Shown here: positions 8,984-17,537 of the stretch, one piece after another
Numbering within the stretch: position 1 is the stretch's first letter
Layout of the letters: each line of letters opens with the position of its first letter
Source: Streptomyces sp. SirexAA-E
GTDB taxonomy: Bacteria; Actinomycetota; Actinomycetes; Streptomycetales; Streptomycetaceae
Direction: 5' to 3'
Length of the DNA stretch: 64,000 nt
Assembly: GCF_000177195.2 (NCBI RefSeq)
Contig: NC_015953.1
Span: 6,138,001-6,202,000 of the forward strand
Notes under the pieces: generated by a model
What the model saw: only the letters and a program-made list of their open reading frames with translations
Databases searched by the model: none
What the model was told of the DNA's origin: nothing
Translations under genes and position numbers: made by a program

Positions 8984-9832
8984 TCAGGGCAGCAGACCCG
9001 CCCGCCGGGCCGCCACCACCGCCTCCAGCCGGGTGTGGGCCCCCAGCTTCCGCATCGACGAGCGCAGATAGGCCTTCACCGTCTCCGGCCGCAGCCCCAG
9101 CCGCTCGGCCGCCACCGCGTTCGTCGCCCCCGACGCCACACAGGCCAGCACGTCCACCTCGCGCGGCGCCAGCCGCACGAACCCGGCCCCGGCCGGACGC
9201 TCGCTCCCGGCGGCCGAGGCGAGCCGCCCGCACACCGAGAGCAACTCGTCGCGCAGGTCCGGGTCGGCGATCCGGGGCGCCAGCGCCCGCAGCTCGCGGT
9301 GCGCCTCCCGCACGTCCTCCCAGACGCCGGGACCCGTACCGGTCAGCTGCTCCCGGGTGGACGTGAGCAGCTGCCGCACCTCGTCCCGCACGGCGAGCGC
9401 CTGCTCGACGTCCCGGGCGGCCGAGGCCGCCGCGTCGAACGTACGGTCCCCGAGGGTGCGCGGGGCGCGCAGGGCGCCGTACAGCACCCCGCGCACCCTG
9501 CGGCGCACGACGACCGGCACCGCGACGACCGAGCGCAGGCCCTCCGCCGCCACGGCCGTGTCGTACTCGTGGCTGATGTGCCGGGCGGAGGCGTAGTCGG
9601 TCACCGCGCACGGCCGGCACAGCGCGATCGCCTTGCCGCCGAGTCCACTGCCCGCCGAGATGACGAGCCCGCGCAGCGCGGAGGTCTGGGCGCCGCTCAG
9701 CTCGGCGATGCGCGCGTGACGGGCGTCGGAGAGCAGCCCGCCGAAGACCACGGGCAGCCCGCTGGTACGTCGCAGCCTCAGCAGGGCCGCCTGGAGCTCG
9801 GTCGCCTCGCCCGGTTCGCTCACGGGATGCAT
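8984..9832 (-). CDS. GAF-domain LuxR-type transcriptional regulator
   Basis: A regulator of about 282 residues. Residues ~15-155 resemble a GAF sensor domain (GLVISAGSGLGGKAIAL, SVVAVPVVVRRRVRGVLYG). The C terminus is a LuxR/NarL helix-turn-helix: LAPREVDVLACVASGATNAV, then AERLGLRPETVKAYLRS. I chose the ATG at 9832 because GAGAGAG precedes it at good spacing; a GTG at 9883 would add 17 residues without a clear ribosome site. It is divergent from the two acyl-CoA synthetases, so it is a candidate regulator of them. No receiver domain is present, so the GAF ligand may be the signal. Confidence 0.85.
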   Translation of the reverse strand: MHPVSEPGEATELQAALLRLRRTSGLPVVFGGLLSDARHARIAELSGAQTSALRGLVISAGSGLGGKAIALCRPCAVTDYASARHISHEYDTAVAAEGLRSVVAVPVVVRRRVRGVLYGALRAPRTLGDRTFDAAASAARDVEQALAVRDEVRQLLTSTREQLTGTGPGVWEDVREAHRELRALAPRIADPDLRDELLSVCGRLASAAGSERPAGAGFVRLAPREVDVLACVASGATNAVAAERLGLRPETVKAYLRSSMRKLGAHTRLEAVVAARRAGLLP

Positions 9833-9941
9833 CCCCGCTCTCTCGCTGGTACCCCCGTCCGGGGGTGGTGAGATCTGGGTCACTGTTCACATGATGTTAA
9901 GGCCCGTCGTCCCGCTGACGGGTCCGCAACGAGGAGGGCAC

Positions 9942-11618
9942 ATGCCGGCAACCAGCGCGACGCAGACGTTCCGGGAGGCACGGGACTTCCTGCTGGAGCA
10001 CCGCGAGGACTACGCGACGGCCTACGCGGGCTTCCGCTGGCCCCGGCCACCCCATTTCAACTGGGCGCTCGACTGGTTCGACGTCATCGCCGAGGGCAAC
10101 GACCGCACCGCCCTGCACATCGTCGAGGAGGACGGCGGCCGCACCGAGGTGTCCTTCGCCGCGATGGCAGCCCGGTCCGACCGGGCGGCGAACTGGATGC
10201 GGTCCCAAGGCGTCGCGGCCGGCGACCGGATCCTCGTCATGCTCGGCAACCAGACCGAACTGTGGGAGACCGCCCTCGCGGCGATGAAGCTGCGCGCCGT
10301 CGTCATCCCCGCCACCCCGCTGCTGGGCCCCGTCGACCTGCGCGACCGCGTCGAACGCGGCCGGATCCGGCACGTCCTCGTACGGTCCGAGGACACCGCG
10401 AAGTTCGACGAGGTGCCCGGCGACTACACCCGGATCGCGGTCGGTGAGGACGTCGACGGCTGGCTCGCCTACCGCGGGGCCGAGGAGGCCGCCGACACCT
10501 TCACGCCGACCCGGGAGACCGACGCCGACGAGGCGCTGATGCTCTACTTCACCTCCGGGACGACCGCCAGCCCCAAGCTCGTCGAACACACCCATGTGTC
10601 CTACCCGGTCGGTCACCTGTCGACGATGTACTGGATCGGGCTGAAGCCCGGTGACGTCCACCTGAACATCTCCTCGCCCGGCTGGGCCAAGCACGCCTGG
10701 TCCAACCTCTTCGCCCCGTGGAGCGCCGAGGCCACCGTCTTCGTCTTCAACTACACCCGCTTCGACGCGGCCCGGCTGATGGCGGAGATGGACCGCTCGT
10801 CGGTCACCAGCTTCTGCGCCCCTCCGACCGTGTGGCGCATGCTCATCCAGGCCGACCTGTCGCAGCTGAGGACGCCCCCGCGTGAGGTCGTCGCCGCGGG
10901 TGAACCCCTCAACCCCGAGGTCATCGAGACCGTCCGGCGGGCCTGGGGCGTCACCATCCGGGACGGCTTCGGACAGACCGAGACCGCCGTCCAGGTCGCC
11001 AACACCCCGGGGCAGCCGTTGAAGGCGGGCTCGATGGGCCGCCCCAACCCCGGCTTCAGGGTGGAACTGCTGGACCCGGTGACCGGTGCGCCGGGCGCGG
11101 CGGAGGGCGAGATCTCCCTGGACCTGTCCGACGCCCCCGTCGGCCTGATGACGGGCTACCACGGCGACCCGGAGCGCACCGCCCGGGCTATGGCAGGCGG
11201 CTACTACCGCACCGGCGACATCGGCTCCCGGGACGAGGACGGCTACATCACCTATGTCGGCCGGGCCGACGACGTGTTCAAGGCCTCCGACTACAAGATC
11301 TCGCCCTTCGAGCTGGAGAGCGCCCTGCTGGAGCACGAGGCGGTCGCCGAGGCGGCGGTCGTGCCCGCCCCGGACCCGGTGCGGCTCGCCGTGCCGAAGG
11401 CGTACGTGGTGCTGGCGGAGGGCTGGGAGCCGGGGCCGGACACCGCGAAGGTGCTGTTCGCGCACTCCCGGTCGGTCCTCGCCCCCTACAAGCGCATCCG
11501 CAAACTGGAGTTCGCCGACCTGCCCAAGACCGTCTCCGGGAAGATCCGCCGGATCGAGCTGCGCGAGGCGACCGCCCGGGGCACCGGTGCCGAGTTCGAC
11601 GAGGGGGACCTGCGATGA
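9942..11618 (+). CDS. Acyl-CoA synthetase, medium-chain (ACSM-like) ANL enzyme
   Basis: A 558-residue adenylate-forming enzyme activating a carboxylic acid to its CoA thioester through an acyl-AMP. The P-loop motif is YFTSGTTASPK, the adenine motif is DGFGQTETAV, the hinge region is YRTGDIGSRDEDGYITY, and the catalytic Lys lies in KTVSGKIRR. The N-terminal FNWALDWFDVIAEGNDRTAL matches medium-chain or xenobiotic acyl-CoA synthetases. The ATG follows GAGGAGGG, better placed than an upstream ATG at 9891. Its TGA overlaps the ATG of the next synthetase, so the two are made together. Confidence 0.93.
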   Translation: MPATSATQTFREARDFLLEHREDYATAYAGFRWPRPPHFNWALDWFDVIAEGNDRTALHIVEEDGGRTEVSFAAMAARSDRAANWMRSQGVAAGDRILVMLGNQTELWETALAAMKLRAVVIPATPLLGPVDLRDRVERGRIRHVLVRSEDTAKFDEVPGDYTRIAVGEDVDGWLAYRGAEEAADTFTPTRETDADEALMLYFTSGTTASPKLVEHTHVSYPVGHLSTMYWIGLKPGDVHLNISSPGWAKHAWSNLFAPWSAEATVFVFNYTRFDAARLMAEMDRSSVTSFCAPPTVWRMLIQADLSQLRTPPREVVAAGEPLNPEVIETVRRAWGVTIRDGFGQTETAVQVANTPGQPLKAGSMGRPNPGFRVELLDPVTGAPGAAEGEISLDLSDAPVGLMTGYHGDPERTARAMAGGYYRTGDIGSRDEDGYITYVGRADDVFKASDYKISPFELESALLEHEAVAEAAVVPAPDPVRLAVPKAYVVLAEGWEPGPDTAKVLFAHSRSVLAPYKRIRKLEFADLPKTVSGKIRRIELREATARGTGAEFDEGDLR

Positions 11619-13225
11619 CCGACGAGCTGTCCTACGCCCATGGCACCGGAACCACGCCGCTGCTGGGCGACACCGTCGGCCGCAACCTCGCCCGGGCCGT
11701 CGAGGCGTTCCCCGAGCGAGAGGCCCTGGTCGACGTGGCCTCCGGTCGCCGGTGGACGTACGCCGAGTTCGGCGCCGCCGTCGAGGAGCTGGCACGGGCC
11801 CTGATGGCCTCCGGGGTGGCGAAGGGCGACCGGGTCGGCATCTGGGCCGTCAACTGCCCGGAATGGGTGCTCGTCCAGTACGCCACGGCCCGGATCGGGG
11901 CCGTCATGGTCAACATCAATCCGGCCTACCGCGCGCACGAGCTGAGGTTCGTCCTCGACCAGGCCGGCATCTCCCTGCTGGTGGCCTCGCTCAGCCACCG
12001 CTCCAGCGACTACCGGGCTCTGGTCGACCAGGTCCGCGCCGACTGCCCCGCGCTCCGGGCGGTCCACTACATCGGTGACGCCTCCTGGGACGACCTGGTC
12101 CGGGCCTCGGCGTCCGTCACACCCGAGCAGCTCGCCGCGCGCGAGGCCGAGCTGTCCTGCGACGACCCGATCAACATCCAGTACACCTCGGGCACCACGG
12201 GCTTCCCCAAGGGCGCCACCCTCTCCCACCACAACATCCTCAACAACGGTTACTTCGTGGGCGAGATGGTGGCCTACACCGAACACGACCGCGTCTGCCT
12301 GCCCGTGCCCTTCTACCACTGCTTCGGCATGGTCATGGGGAACCTGGGCATCACCTCGCACGGCGCCTGCATCGTCATCCCCGCCCCCGCCTTCGAGCCC
12401 GCCGCCGTGCTCGAAGCCGTCCAGCGCGAGCGCTGCACCTCGCTCTACGGCGTCCCCACCATGTTCATCGCGGAGCTCGACCTGCCGGACTTCGCCGCCT
12501 ACGACCTCTCCTCGCTGCGGACCGGGATCATGGCCGGATCGCCGTGCCCGGTGGAGGTGATGAAGCGGGTCGTCGCCGAGATGCACATGGAGGAGGTGTC
12601 CATCTGCTACGGGATGACGGAGACCTCCCCGGTCTCCACCCAGACCCGCCGTGACGACGACCTGGAGCGCCGCACGGGCACGGTGGGGCGGGCGCTGCCG
12701 CACATCGAGGTGAAGGTGACCGACCCGGTGACGGGGGTGACCCTCCCACGCGGTGCGGCCGGTGAGCTGTGCACCCGCGGGTACAGCGTGATGCTCGGCT
12801 ACTGGGACGAACCGGAACGGACCGCGGAGGTCGTCGACGCGGGCCGCTGGATGCACACCGGAGACCTCGCGGTGATGCGCGAGGACGGCTACGTCCGGAT
12901 CATCGGCCGCATCAAGGACATGATCATCCGGGGCGGCGAGAACGTGTACCCCCGGGAGATCGAGGAGTTCCTCTACGGCCACCCGAAGATCGCCGACGTA
13001 CAGGTGGTCGGCGTGGCGGACGAGAAGTACGGCGAGGAGATCCTCGCCTGCGTCATCCCCCGCGACCCGGCGGCCCCGCCGACGCTGGAGGAGGTGACGG
13101 CGTACTGCCGTGAGCAGCTGGCCCACTACAAGATCCCGCGCCGGCTGCGGATCCTGGACACCTTCCCGATGACGGTCAGCGGCAAGGTCCGCAAGATCGA
13201 CCTACGGGCGGGGTACGGGGAGTAG
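11615..13225 (+). CDS. AMP-dependent fatty acyl-CoA synthetase (FadD-like)
   Basis: A 536-residue ANL enzyme paired with the preceding synthetase by an ATGA overlap. Motifs are YTSGTTGFPKGATLSHHN, CYGMTETSPVSTQT, TGDLAVMREDGYVRIIGR, DMIIRGGENVYPREIEEF and the catalytic Lys in MTVSGKVRKIDLR. The pattern fits broad fatty-acyl-CoA ligases used in beta-oxidation. Two distinct acid-activating enzymes in one transcript, opposite a GAF-LuxR regulator, suggest use of different chain lengths or acid types. A strong hairpin follows the stop codon. Confidence 0.93.
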   Translation: MTDELSYAHGTGTTPLLGDTVGRNLARAVEAFPEREALVDVASGRRWTYAEFGAAVEELARALMASGVAKGDRVGIWAVNCPEWVLVQYATARIGAVMVNINPAYRAHELRFVLDQAGISLLVASLSHRSSDYRALVDQVRADCPALRAVHYIGDASWDDLVRASASVTPEQLAAREAELSCDDPINIQYTSGTTGFPKGATLSHHNILNNGYFVGEMVAYTEHDRVCLPVPFYHCFGMVMGNLGITSHGACIVIPAPAFEPAAVLEAVQRERCTSLYGVPTMFIAELDLPDFAAYDLSSLRTGIMAGSPCPVEVMKRVVAEMHMEEVSICYGMTETSPVSTQTRRDDDLERRTGTVGRALPHIEVKVTDPVTGVTLPRGAAGELCTRGYSVMLGYWDEPERTAEVVDAGRWMHTGDLAVMREDGYVRIIGRIKDMIIRGGENVYPREIEEFLYGHPKIADVQVVGVADEKYGEEILACVIPRDPAAPPTLEEVTAYCREQLAHYKIPRRLRILDTFPMTVSGKVRKIDLRAGYGE

Positions 13226-13234
13226 AAGAGCCGG

Positions 13235-13272
13235 CTCCCCGAAGGCCCGCGATGGGGCGCGCCTTCGGGGAG
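13235..13272. terminator. Hairpin terminator between acyl-CoA synthetase and small convergent gene
   Basis: Perfect 12-base arms CTCCCCGAAGGC and GCCTTCGGGGAG are separated by a 14-base loop. There is no T tract, as is common in Streptomyces. It sits between two converging genes and could serve both. Confidence 0.7.
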
Positions 13273-13309
13273 GAGGCGCACGCCGGGGCGGTGGGCACCG
13301 CCCCGGCGG

Positions 13310-13531
13310 TCAGGCCGCCTCTATGATGCCGGCGCCCATGCCGCGGGTGGCCGCGGCCCATTCGATGAGCAGGACCTCGTACTGCGCGGACTCCACGGAC
13401 GACCAGTCCTGGCCGGCCCGCTGGTCCACGAGCGCACGGATCGCCTCGTTCGCCTCGACGACGGCCGGGTGCGTCGGCTGTGTCGGGAAAACGGGCGCGA
13501 AGTGGGTGGAAAGTCGTGGAGTTAAGACCAT
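13310..13531 (-). CDS. Small conserved-type protein of unknown function
   Basis: A 73-residue soluble protein I do not recognise by function. GAAGG precedes the ATG at proper spacing, and codon use is strongly GC3-biased, so it looks real. It has no Cys, signal peptide or membrane segment. The C-terminal half (VVEANEAIRALVDQRAGQDW, then SAQYEVLLIEWAAA) is predicted helical and amphipathic. It stands between a terminator and the GNAT gene on the same strand as the latter. Confidence 0.65.
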   Translation of the reverse strand: MVLTPRLSTHFAPVFPTQPTHPAVVEANEAIRALVDQRAGQDWSSVESAQYEVLLIEWAAATRGMGAGIIEAA

Positions 13532-13602
13532 GCCTTCACTCTACGTCCCCATACTGACAACAGTCCGAACATATGTGGCTCCCGGGGCAGGGGTGACCGA
13601 AA

Positions 13603-14130
13603 TCATGCTCCGGGACGCGCCGGAAGTTCACGGCGCATGCAGACCCGTGGCCACCGGTCCAGGCCGTGTTCGGCCTCCCGGGCCCTGATCTCCCTGAGCC
13701 CTTCGCCGACTTCGTCCGCCGCCAGCGTCCGAAAACCGATGCGCTCGTAGTACGGGGCGTTCCAGGGGACCGAGGCGAAGGTGGTGAGCGTGAGGGCGTC
13801 CAGGCCCTCGGCCACGGCCCGGTCGGCGAGGTGGGCGATGAGGGCGCGGCCCACGCCCCGGCGGGCGGCGGCGGGGGTCACCGAGACCTGCTCGACATGG
13901 GCCGCGCCGTCCACCCGGTCCGCGAGCAGATAGCCGACCGGGCGGTCGTCGGGCCCCTCGGCCGCCACCCAGCACCGGCCGGCGCGGGCGTACTCCTCCA
14001 GCACGCCGAGCGGCGGGGGCTCGTCGTCGGCGACCGCGGCCATGCCGAACGCCCGGAAGGGCTCGCCGGCGGCGCGTTCGATGTCCTGGAGCAGCGGGAG
14101 TTCGGCGCGGCGGACGGGGCGGATGCGCAT
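13603..14130 (-). CDS. GNAT-family N-acetyltransferase
   Basis: A 175-residue GNAT. The acetyl-CoA loop is VTPAAARRGVGRALIAHLAD (motif A, R/Q-x-x-G-x-G/A), preceded by the beta-strand HVEQVSV and followed by APYYERIGFRTL (motif B). Size and motif spacing match small amine or peptide acetyltransferases. Its ribosome site is weak, and the inverted repeat CCGCCAGTATGGCGG at 14132-14146 overlaps the leader just before the ATG, which could hide the start. The substrate is unknown. Confidence 0.85.
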   Translation of the reverse strand: MRIRPVRRAELPLLQDIERAAGEPFRAFGMAAVADDEPPPLGVLEEYARAGRCWVAAEGPDDRPVGYLLADRVDGAAHVEQVSVTPAAARRGVGRALIAHLADRAVAEGLDALTLTTFASVPWNAPYYERIGFRTLAADEVGEGLREIRAREAEHGLDRWPRVCMRRELPARPGA

Positions 14131-14150
14131 GCCGCCAGTATGGCGGGCGG

Positions 14151-14864
14151 TCAGGGGCCGGTGCTGACGAGCTCCTCGGCGGGGCTGTTGACCGGCTGCG
14201 GGGTACCCGTGAGGTCCATGACGAAGAGCGGGATGGCGAGGCCGTCACCGCGCGACCTGGCGTCGTCCGCGTACCCGGCCAGGGAGAAGAAGACGCTGGT
14301 CACCTCCGAGTTGAGGGCGTTCAGCCAGAGGCATTCGACGTCGCGCAGGGTTGTGGGCCGGGTGGTCGAGTCCACCTGGGCGATCAGTCCGTCCGCCCGC
14401 AGGTCGATCCGGGACAGCGGGCGCACCTCCGGCTGGACGACGTCGCGGTAGCCGAGCCAGGTCAGATAGAGCGCGGCGGCGCTGACCGCGTCGCGGGACG
14501 TACGGATCACCAGGGGCCGGAACGGCGGGCGCGGGTGCGCGGCCGTGCGGGGGAGGGGGATATGGGCCGGGGTGACCGGGCGGGCGGCCGCTCCACCGCG
14601 TGTGGCGACCGCGCGTACCGGTATGCGCAGCACCGCCCCGCAGGGGCAGCAGAGCTCGGGATGGGGCCACTGGTCGCGACGTCCGCAGCTGTGGCAGCGG
14701 ACGCTCACCCAGTCGTCGGTCCAGGTGCGGTGCGTGATGGGTTCGGCGGGGGCGCCGCGCAGGAGCGGCGGGGCGGTCGGCGCTCCGCACGGGCACGGGT
14801 ACACCGGGGTGATGTAGGCGTGGTCCCGGCGGCAGACCGGGCAGCGTACCGGTACGGACTCCAC
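14151..14864 (-). CDS. Double zinc-ribbon protein with a restriction-endonuclease-like C-terminal domain
   Basis: About 237 residues. The N terminus has two four-Cys ribbons: CPVC with CPCG (residues ~7-25), and CHSCGRRD with CCPCG (~45-65). The C-terminal half (VIRTSRDAVSAAALYLTWLG, then RIDLRADGLIAQVDS) has the shape of an Mrr-like PD-(D/E)xK core, with Asp in IDL and AQV at the second motif, but the expected Lys is Asp. That suggests a degraded or binding-only nuclease fold. I took the GTG at 14864 because GGAGGGGGCGG precedes it. It is divergent from gcl. No function can be assigned. Confidence 0.7.
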   Translation of the reverse strand: MESVPVRCPVCRRDHAYITPVYPCPCGAPTAPPLLRGAPAEPITHRTWTDDWVSVRCHSCGRRDQWPHPELCCPCGAVLRIPVRAVATRGGAAARPVTPAHIPLPRTAAHPRPPFRPLVIRTSRDAVSAAALYLTWLGYRDVVQPEVRPLSRIDLRADGLIAQVDSTTRPTTLRDVECLWLNALNSEVTSVFFSLAGYADDARSRGDGLAIPLFVMDLTGTPQPVNSPAEELVSTGP

Positions 14865-14998
14865 GAACCGCCCCCTCCCGCCGCCGACTTCGCGGCCCTT
14901 GCTCTCCGTGTCCCCATCGTCCACCAAGAGCGATGTTCTGGGCAGGGACTTGGCGTATTTGGTCCGGCGGCGCCTTCTCCCGCCGGCCGGACCGGTCC

Positions 14999-15082
14999 CT
15001 CGACGGCCGCCCCGGGTCTCTTGACGGCCGTCCCGGGTCTCTTGACGGCCGTCCCGGGTCTCTTGACGGCCGTCCCGGGCCC
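14999..15082 (+). repeat. Four tandem 21-bp repeats containing TTGACG upstream of gcl
   Basis: Four direct repeats of 21 bases (14999, 15020, 15041, 15062), each reading close to CTTGACGGCCGTCCCGGG plus TCT. Units 2 and 3 are identical; unit 1 has TCGACG in place of TTGACG and unit 4 ends differently. The last copy supplies the -35 box of the gcl promoter, so the array is a ladder of -35-like hexamers one pair of helical turns apart. Confidence 0.9.
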
Positions 15083-15092
15083 GCTCTAGATT
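15063..15092 (+). promoter_or_regulatory. gcl promoter, sigma70/HrdB type
   Basis: TTGACG (15063-15068), an 18-base spacer and TAGATT (15087-15092) form a good housekeeping promoter. The start point would be near 15099, inside the first of two operators, so a bound repressor would block initiation. Confidence 0.75.
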
Positions 15093-15094
15093 AC

Positions 15095-15130
15095 TTCCGT
15101 ATAGCAGAACAAGTCTTCCGCAATGCGGAA
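15095..15130. promoter_or_regulatory. Tandem class B operators of gcl (TTCC-N7-GGAA)
   Basis: A perfect-armed palindrome TTCCGCAATGCGGAA at 15116-15130 and an imperfect copy TTCCGTATAGCAGAA at 15095-15109. Their centres are 21 bp apart, two helical turns. The same pair with the same spacing precedes hyi. TTCC/GGAA arms are typical of IclR-family operators, so AllR is the leading candidate binder (inference). Confidence 0.8.
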
Positions 15131-15190
15131 ATGGTGCTCTCAGGTGGCGCGACAGAGCCCGAATCCACCACATCCGAGCAGGAGTCCTCC

Positions 15191-16972
15191 ATGCCCCGTA
15201 TGACCGCTGCCCGCGCGGCAGTCGAGATCCTCAAGCGCGAAGGCGTCAGCAACGCGTTCGGTGTGCCGGGTGCCGCGATCAATCCGTTCTACGCGGCGCT
15301 CGAGGCGGCCGGCGGGGTGCACCACACCCTCGCCCGCCATGTCGAGGGCGCCTCCCACATGGCCGAGGGCTACACCCGCGCCGCCGCCGGGAACATCGGC
15401 GTCTGCGTCGGCACGTCGGGCCCGGCCGGCACCGACATGATCACCGGCCTGTACTCCGCCATCGCCGACTCCGTCCCGATCCTCTGCATCACCGGTCAGG
15501 CCCCGACGGCCGTACTCCACAAGGAGGACTTCCAGGCCGTCGACATCGCGTCGATCGCCGCCCCGGTGACCAAGGCCGCCACCACCGTCCTGGAGGCCGC
15601 GCAGGTCCCCGGCGTCCTCCAGCGGGCCTTCCACCTGATGCGCAGCGGTCGGCCCGGCCCGGTCCTGGTCGACCTGCCCATCGACGTGCAGCTGACCGAG
15701 ATCGAGTTCGATCCCGAGCTGTACGAGCCGCTCCCGGTGCACAAGCCGGCCGCGAGCCGCAGGCAGATCGAGCGCGCTCTGGACATGATGGACGCCTCCG
15801 CGCGCCCGCTGATCGTCGCCGGCGGCGGTGTCATCAACGCTGACGCGTCGGAACTCCTGGTGGAATTCGCCGAGTTGACGGGCGTCCCGGTCATCCCGAC
15901 CCTGATGGGCTGGGGCACCCTCCCGGACGACCACGCGCTCAACGCCGGGATGGTCGGCCTGCAGACCTCGCACCGCTACGGCAACGCGAACTTCCTGGAG
16001 TCCGACTTCGTCCTCGGCATCGGCAACCGCTGGGCCAACCGGCACACCGGCAGGCTCGACGTGTACACCGAGGGCCGCACCTTCGTCCACGTCGACATCG
16101 AACCCACCCAGCTGGGCAAGATCTTCGCCCCTGACCTCGGGATCGCCTCCGACGCCAAGGCCGCGCTGGAGCTTTTCGTCGAGGTGGCACGTGAGCGCGA
16201 GGCCGCGGGCCGGCTGAAGGACCGCGCGGCCTGGGCGGCGTCCACCCAGGAGCGCCGGGCGACGCTCCAGCGCCGTACGCACTTCGAGAACGTGCCCCTG
16301 AAGCCGCAGCGCGTCTACGAGGAGATGAACCGGGCCTTCGGGCCGGAGACCCGGTACGTCACCACCATCGGCCTCTCCCAGATCGCGGGCGCCCAGATGC
16401 TGCACGTCTACCGGCCGCGCCACTGGATCAACTGCGGCCAGGCCGGTCCGCTGGGCTGGACGATCCCCGCCGCGCTGGGCGTCGCCACGGCCGACCCGGA
16501 CGGCTCCGTGGTCGCCCTCTCCGGTGACTACGACTTCCAGTTCATGCTGGAGGAGCTCGCGGTCGGCGCGCAGCACCGCATCCCGTACGTCCACGTCCTG
16601 GTGAACAACTCCTACCTCGGGCTCATCAGGCAGGCGCAGCGCACCTTCGACATCGACTTCCAGGTCAACCTGGAGTTCGAGAACCTCAACTCCCCGGAGC
16701 TGGGCGTCTACGGCGTCGACCACGTCAAGGTCGTGGAAGGGCTCGGCTGCAAGGCGATCCGGGTCACCGAACCGGACCAGCTGCTGCCGGCGTTCGAGGA
16801 GGCGAAGAAGCTCGCCGCCGAGCACCGGGTGCCGGTCGTGGTCGAGGCGATCCTGGAGCGGGTCACGAACATCTCGATGAGCGGGAGCGACATCGCGTCG
16901 GTCAACGAGTTCGAGGACGTGGCCTCGGAGCCCGGCCACGCCCCGACCGCGATCCGCGCGCTGACGGGCTGA
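15191..16972 (+). CDS. gcl: Glyoxylate carboligase (tartronate-semialdehyde synthase)
   Basis: A 593-residue thiamine-diphosphate enzyme condensing two glyoxylates to tartronate semialdehyde with loss of CO2. The strongest evidence is LARHVEGASHMAEGY: Val51 occupies the place where other ThDP enzymes have the catalytic Glu, the known hallmark of Gcl, with the same numbering as in E. coli. The ThDP/Mg motif runs from GDYDFQFMLEELA to VLVNNSYLG. GGAG precedes the ATG. Its product is taken up by GlxR encoded 4 kb away on the other strand; both promoters carry the same tandem operators, so the pathway is co-regulated although split. A hairpin follows the stop. Confidence 0.97.
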   Translation: MPRMTAARAAVEILKREGVSNAFGVPGAAINPFYAALEAAGGVHHTLARHVEGASHMAEGYTRAAAGNIGVCVGTSGPAGTDMITGLYSAIADSVPILCITGQAPTAVLHKEDFQAVDIASIAAPVTKAATTVLEAAQVPGVLQRAFHLMRSGRPGPVLVDLPIDVQLTEIEFDPELYEPLPVHKPAASRRQIERALDMMDASARPLIVAGGGVINADASELLVEFAELTGVPVIPTLMGWGTLPDDHALNAGMVGLQTSHRYGNANFLESDFVLGIGNRWANRHTGRLDVYTEGRTFVHVDIEPTQLGKIFAPDLGIASDAKAALELFVEVAREREAAGRLKDRAAWAASTQERRATLQRRTHFENVPLKPQRVYEEMNRAFGPETRYVTTIGLSQIAGAQMLHVYRPRHWINCGQAGPLGWTIPAALGVATADPDGSVVALSGDYDFQFMLEELAVGAQHRIPYVHVLVNNSYLGLIRQAQRTFDIDFQVNLEFENLNSPELGVYGVDHVKVVEGLGCKAIRVTEPDQLLPAFEEAKKLAAEHRVPVVVEAILERVTNISMSGSDIASVNEFEDVASEPGHAPTAIRALTG

Positions 16973-16985
16973 CGGCAGGAACGCG

Positions 16986-17018
16986 GGGGGCGGTCCCCGT
17001 GCCGTGCGTGCCGCCCCC
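16986..17018. terminator. Hairpin after gcl
   Basis: Arms GGGGGCGG and CCGCCCCC surround a 17-base loop, 13 bases after the gcl stop codon. It separates gcl from the UspA/cyclase promoter. Confidence 0.6.
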
Positions 17019-17047
17019 TTGTCCGGCGGATCCCGGCGCCCTATCTT
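17019..17047 (+). promoter_or_regulatory. Promoter of the UspA-cyclase operon
   Basis: TTGTCC (17019-17024), 17 bases, TATCTT (17042-17047). The first operator palindrome begins within the -10 box, so binding there should repress. Confidence 0.6.
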
Positions 17048-17076
17048 ACTCCGGAGTAAGCTTACTTCGCGGTAAG
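17045..17076. promoter_or_regulatory. Two abutting 16-bp palindromes before the UspA gene
   Basis: CTTACTCCGGAGTAAG (17045-17060) is a perfect palindrome. CTTACTTCGCGGTAAG (17061-17076) follows with no gap and keeps the five outer pairs. They overlap the -10 box and run up to the ribosome site. The shape fits a TetR- or MerR-type dimer pair; the protein is unknown. Confidence 0.75.
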
Positions 17077-17087
17077 GGGAGGTTGTC

Positions 17088-17537
17088 GTGGTCGCCTACC
17101 GGACGGTGATGGTCGGCACGGACGGCTCGGAGTCGTCGTTCGCAGCGGTCGAGGGGGCGGCCCGGCTCGCCGCCGTCTGCGAAGCCGAGTTGGTGATCGC
17201 CTGTGCGTACGCACCCATGCGCGGGCCCGAACTATCGCGTGCGACCGACCAGTTGGGAGCGGAGGCGTTCCAGGTGGTGGGGTCGGCGCCCGCCGAGGAC
17301 ACGCTGCGGATCGCCAGGGACCGGGCTCGAGCGCAGGGCGCGGTGCATGTGCGCTCCGTGGCCGTGGAGGACGAGCCGGTTGCCGCGCTCGTACGGACCG
17401 CCCGGGAGTGCTCGGCCGATCTCCTGGTCGTCGGAAACCGGGGGCTGCGCTCGCTCGCCGGGCGCATCCTCGGATCCGTGCCCGCGGACGTCGCCCGGAG
17501 AGCGGGTCTCGACGTGCTGATCGTGCACACCACATGA
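17088..17537 (+). CDS. Universal stress protein (UspA family)
   Basis: A 149-residue single Usp domain. YRTVMVGTDGSESSFAAVE begins the fold, and ADLLVVGNRGLRSLAGRILGSV carries the ATP-binding G-x2-G-x9-G(S/T) pattern, so nucleotide binding is expected. AGGGGAGG precedes the GTG. Its TGA overlaps the ATG of the adenylate cyclase gene. Usp proteins that bind cAMP or ATP are known in actinobacteria, which makes the coupling to a cyclase suggestive (inference). Confidence 0.9.
   Translation: MVAYRTVMVGTDGSESSFAAVEGAARLAAVCEAELVIACAYAPMRGPELSRATDQLGAEAFQVVGSAPAEDTLRIARDRARAQGAVHVRSVAVEDEPVAALVRTARECSADLLVVGNRGLRSLAGRILGSVPADVARRAGLDVLIVHTT

Noticed and set aside
14132..14146. CCGCCAGTATGGCGG as a regulator operator before the GNAT gene
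   Set aside because: Short GC-rich palindromes are frequent in this genome and there is no second copy; noted only as a possible start-site hairpin.
14999..15082. Possible short CRISPR array
   Set aside because: Units of 21 bp abut directly with no unique spacers; no cas genes near.
15140..16939. Long open frame antisense to gcl
   Set aside because: Composition mirrors the gcl codons; gcl is certain in the other strand and the antisense product matches no family.
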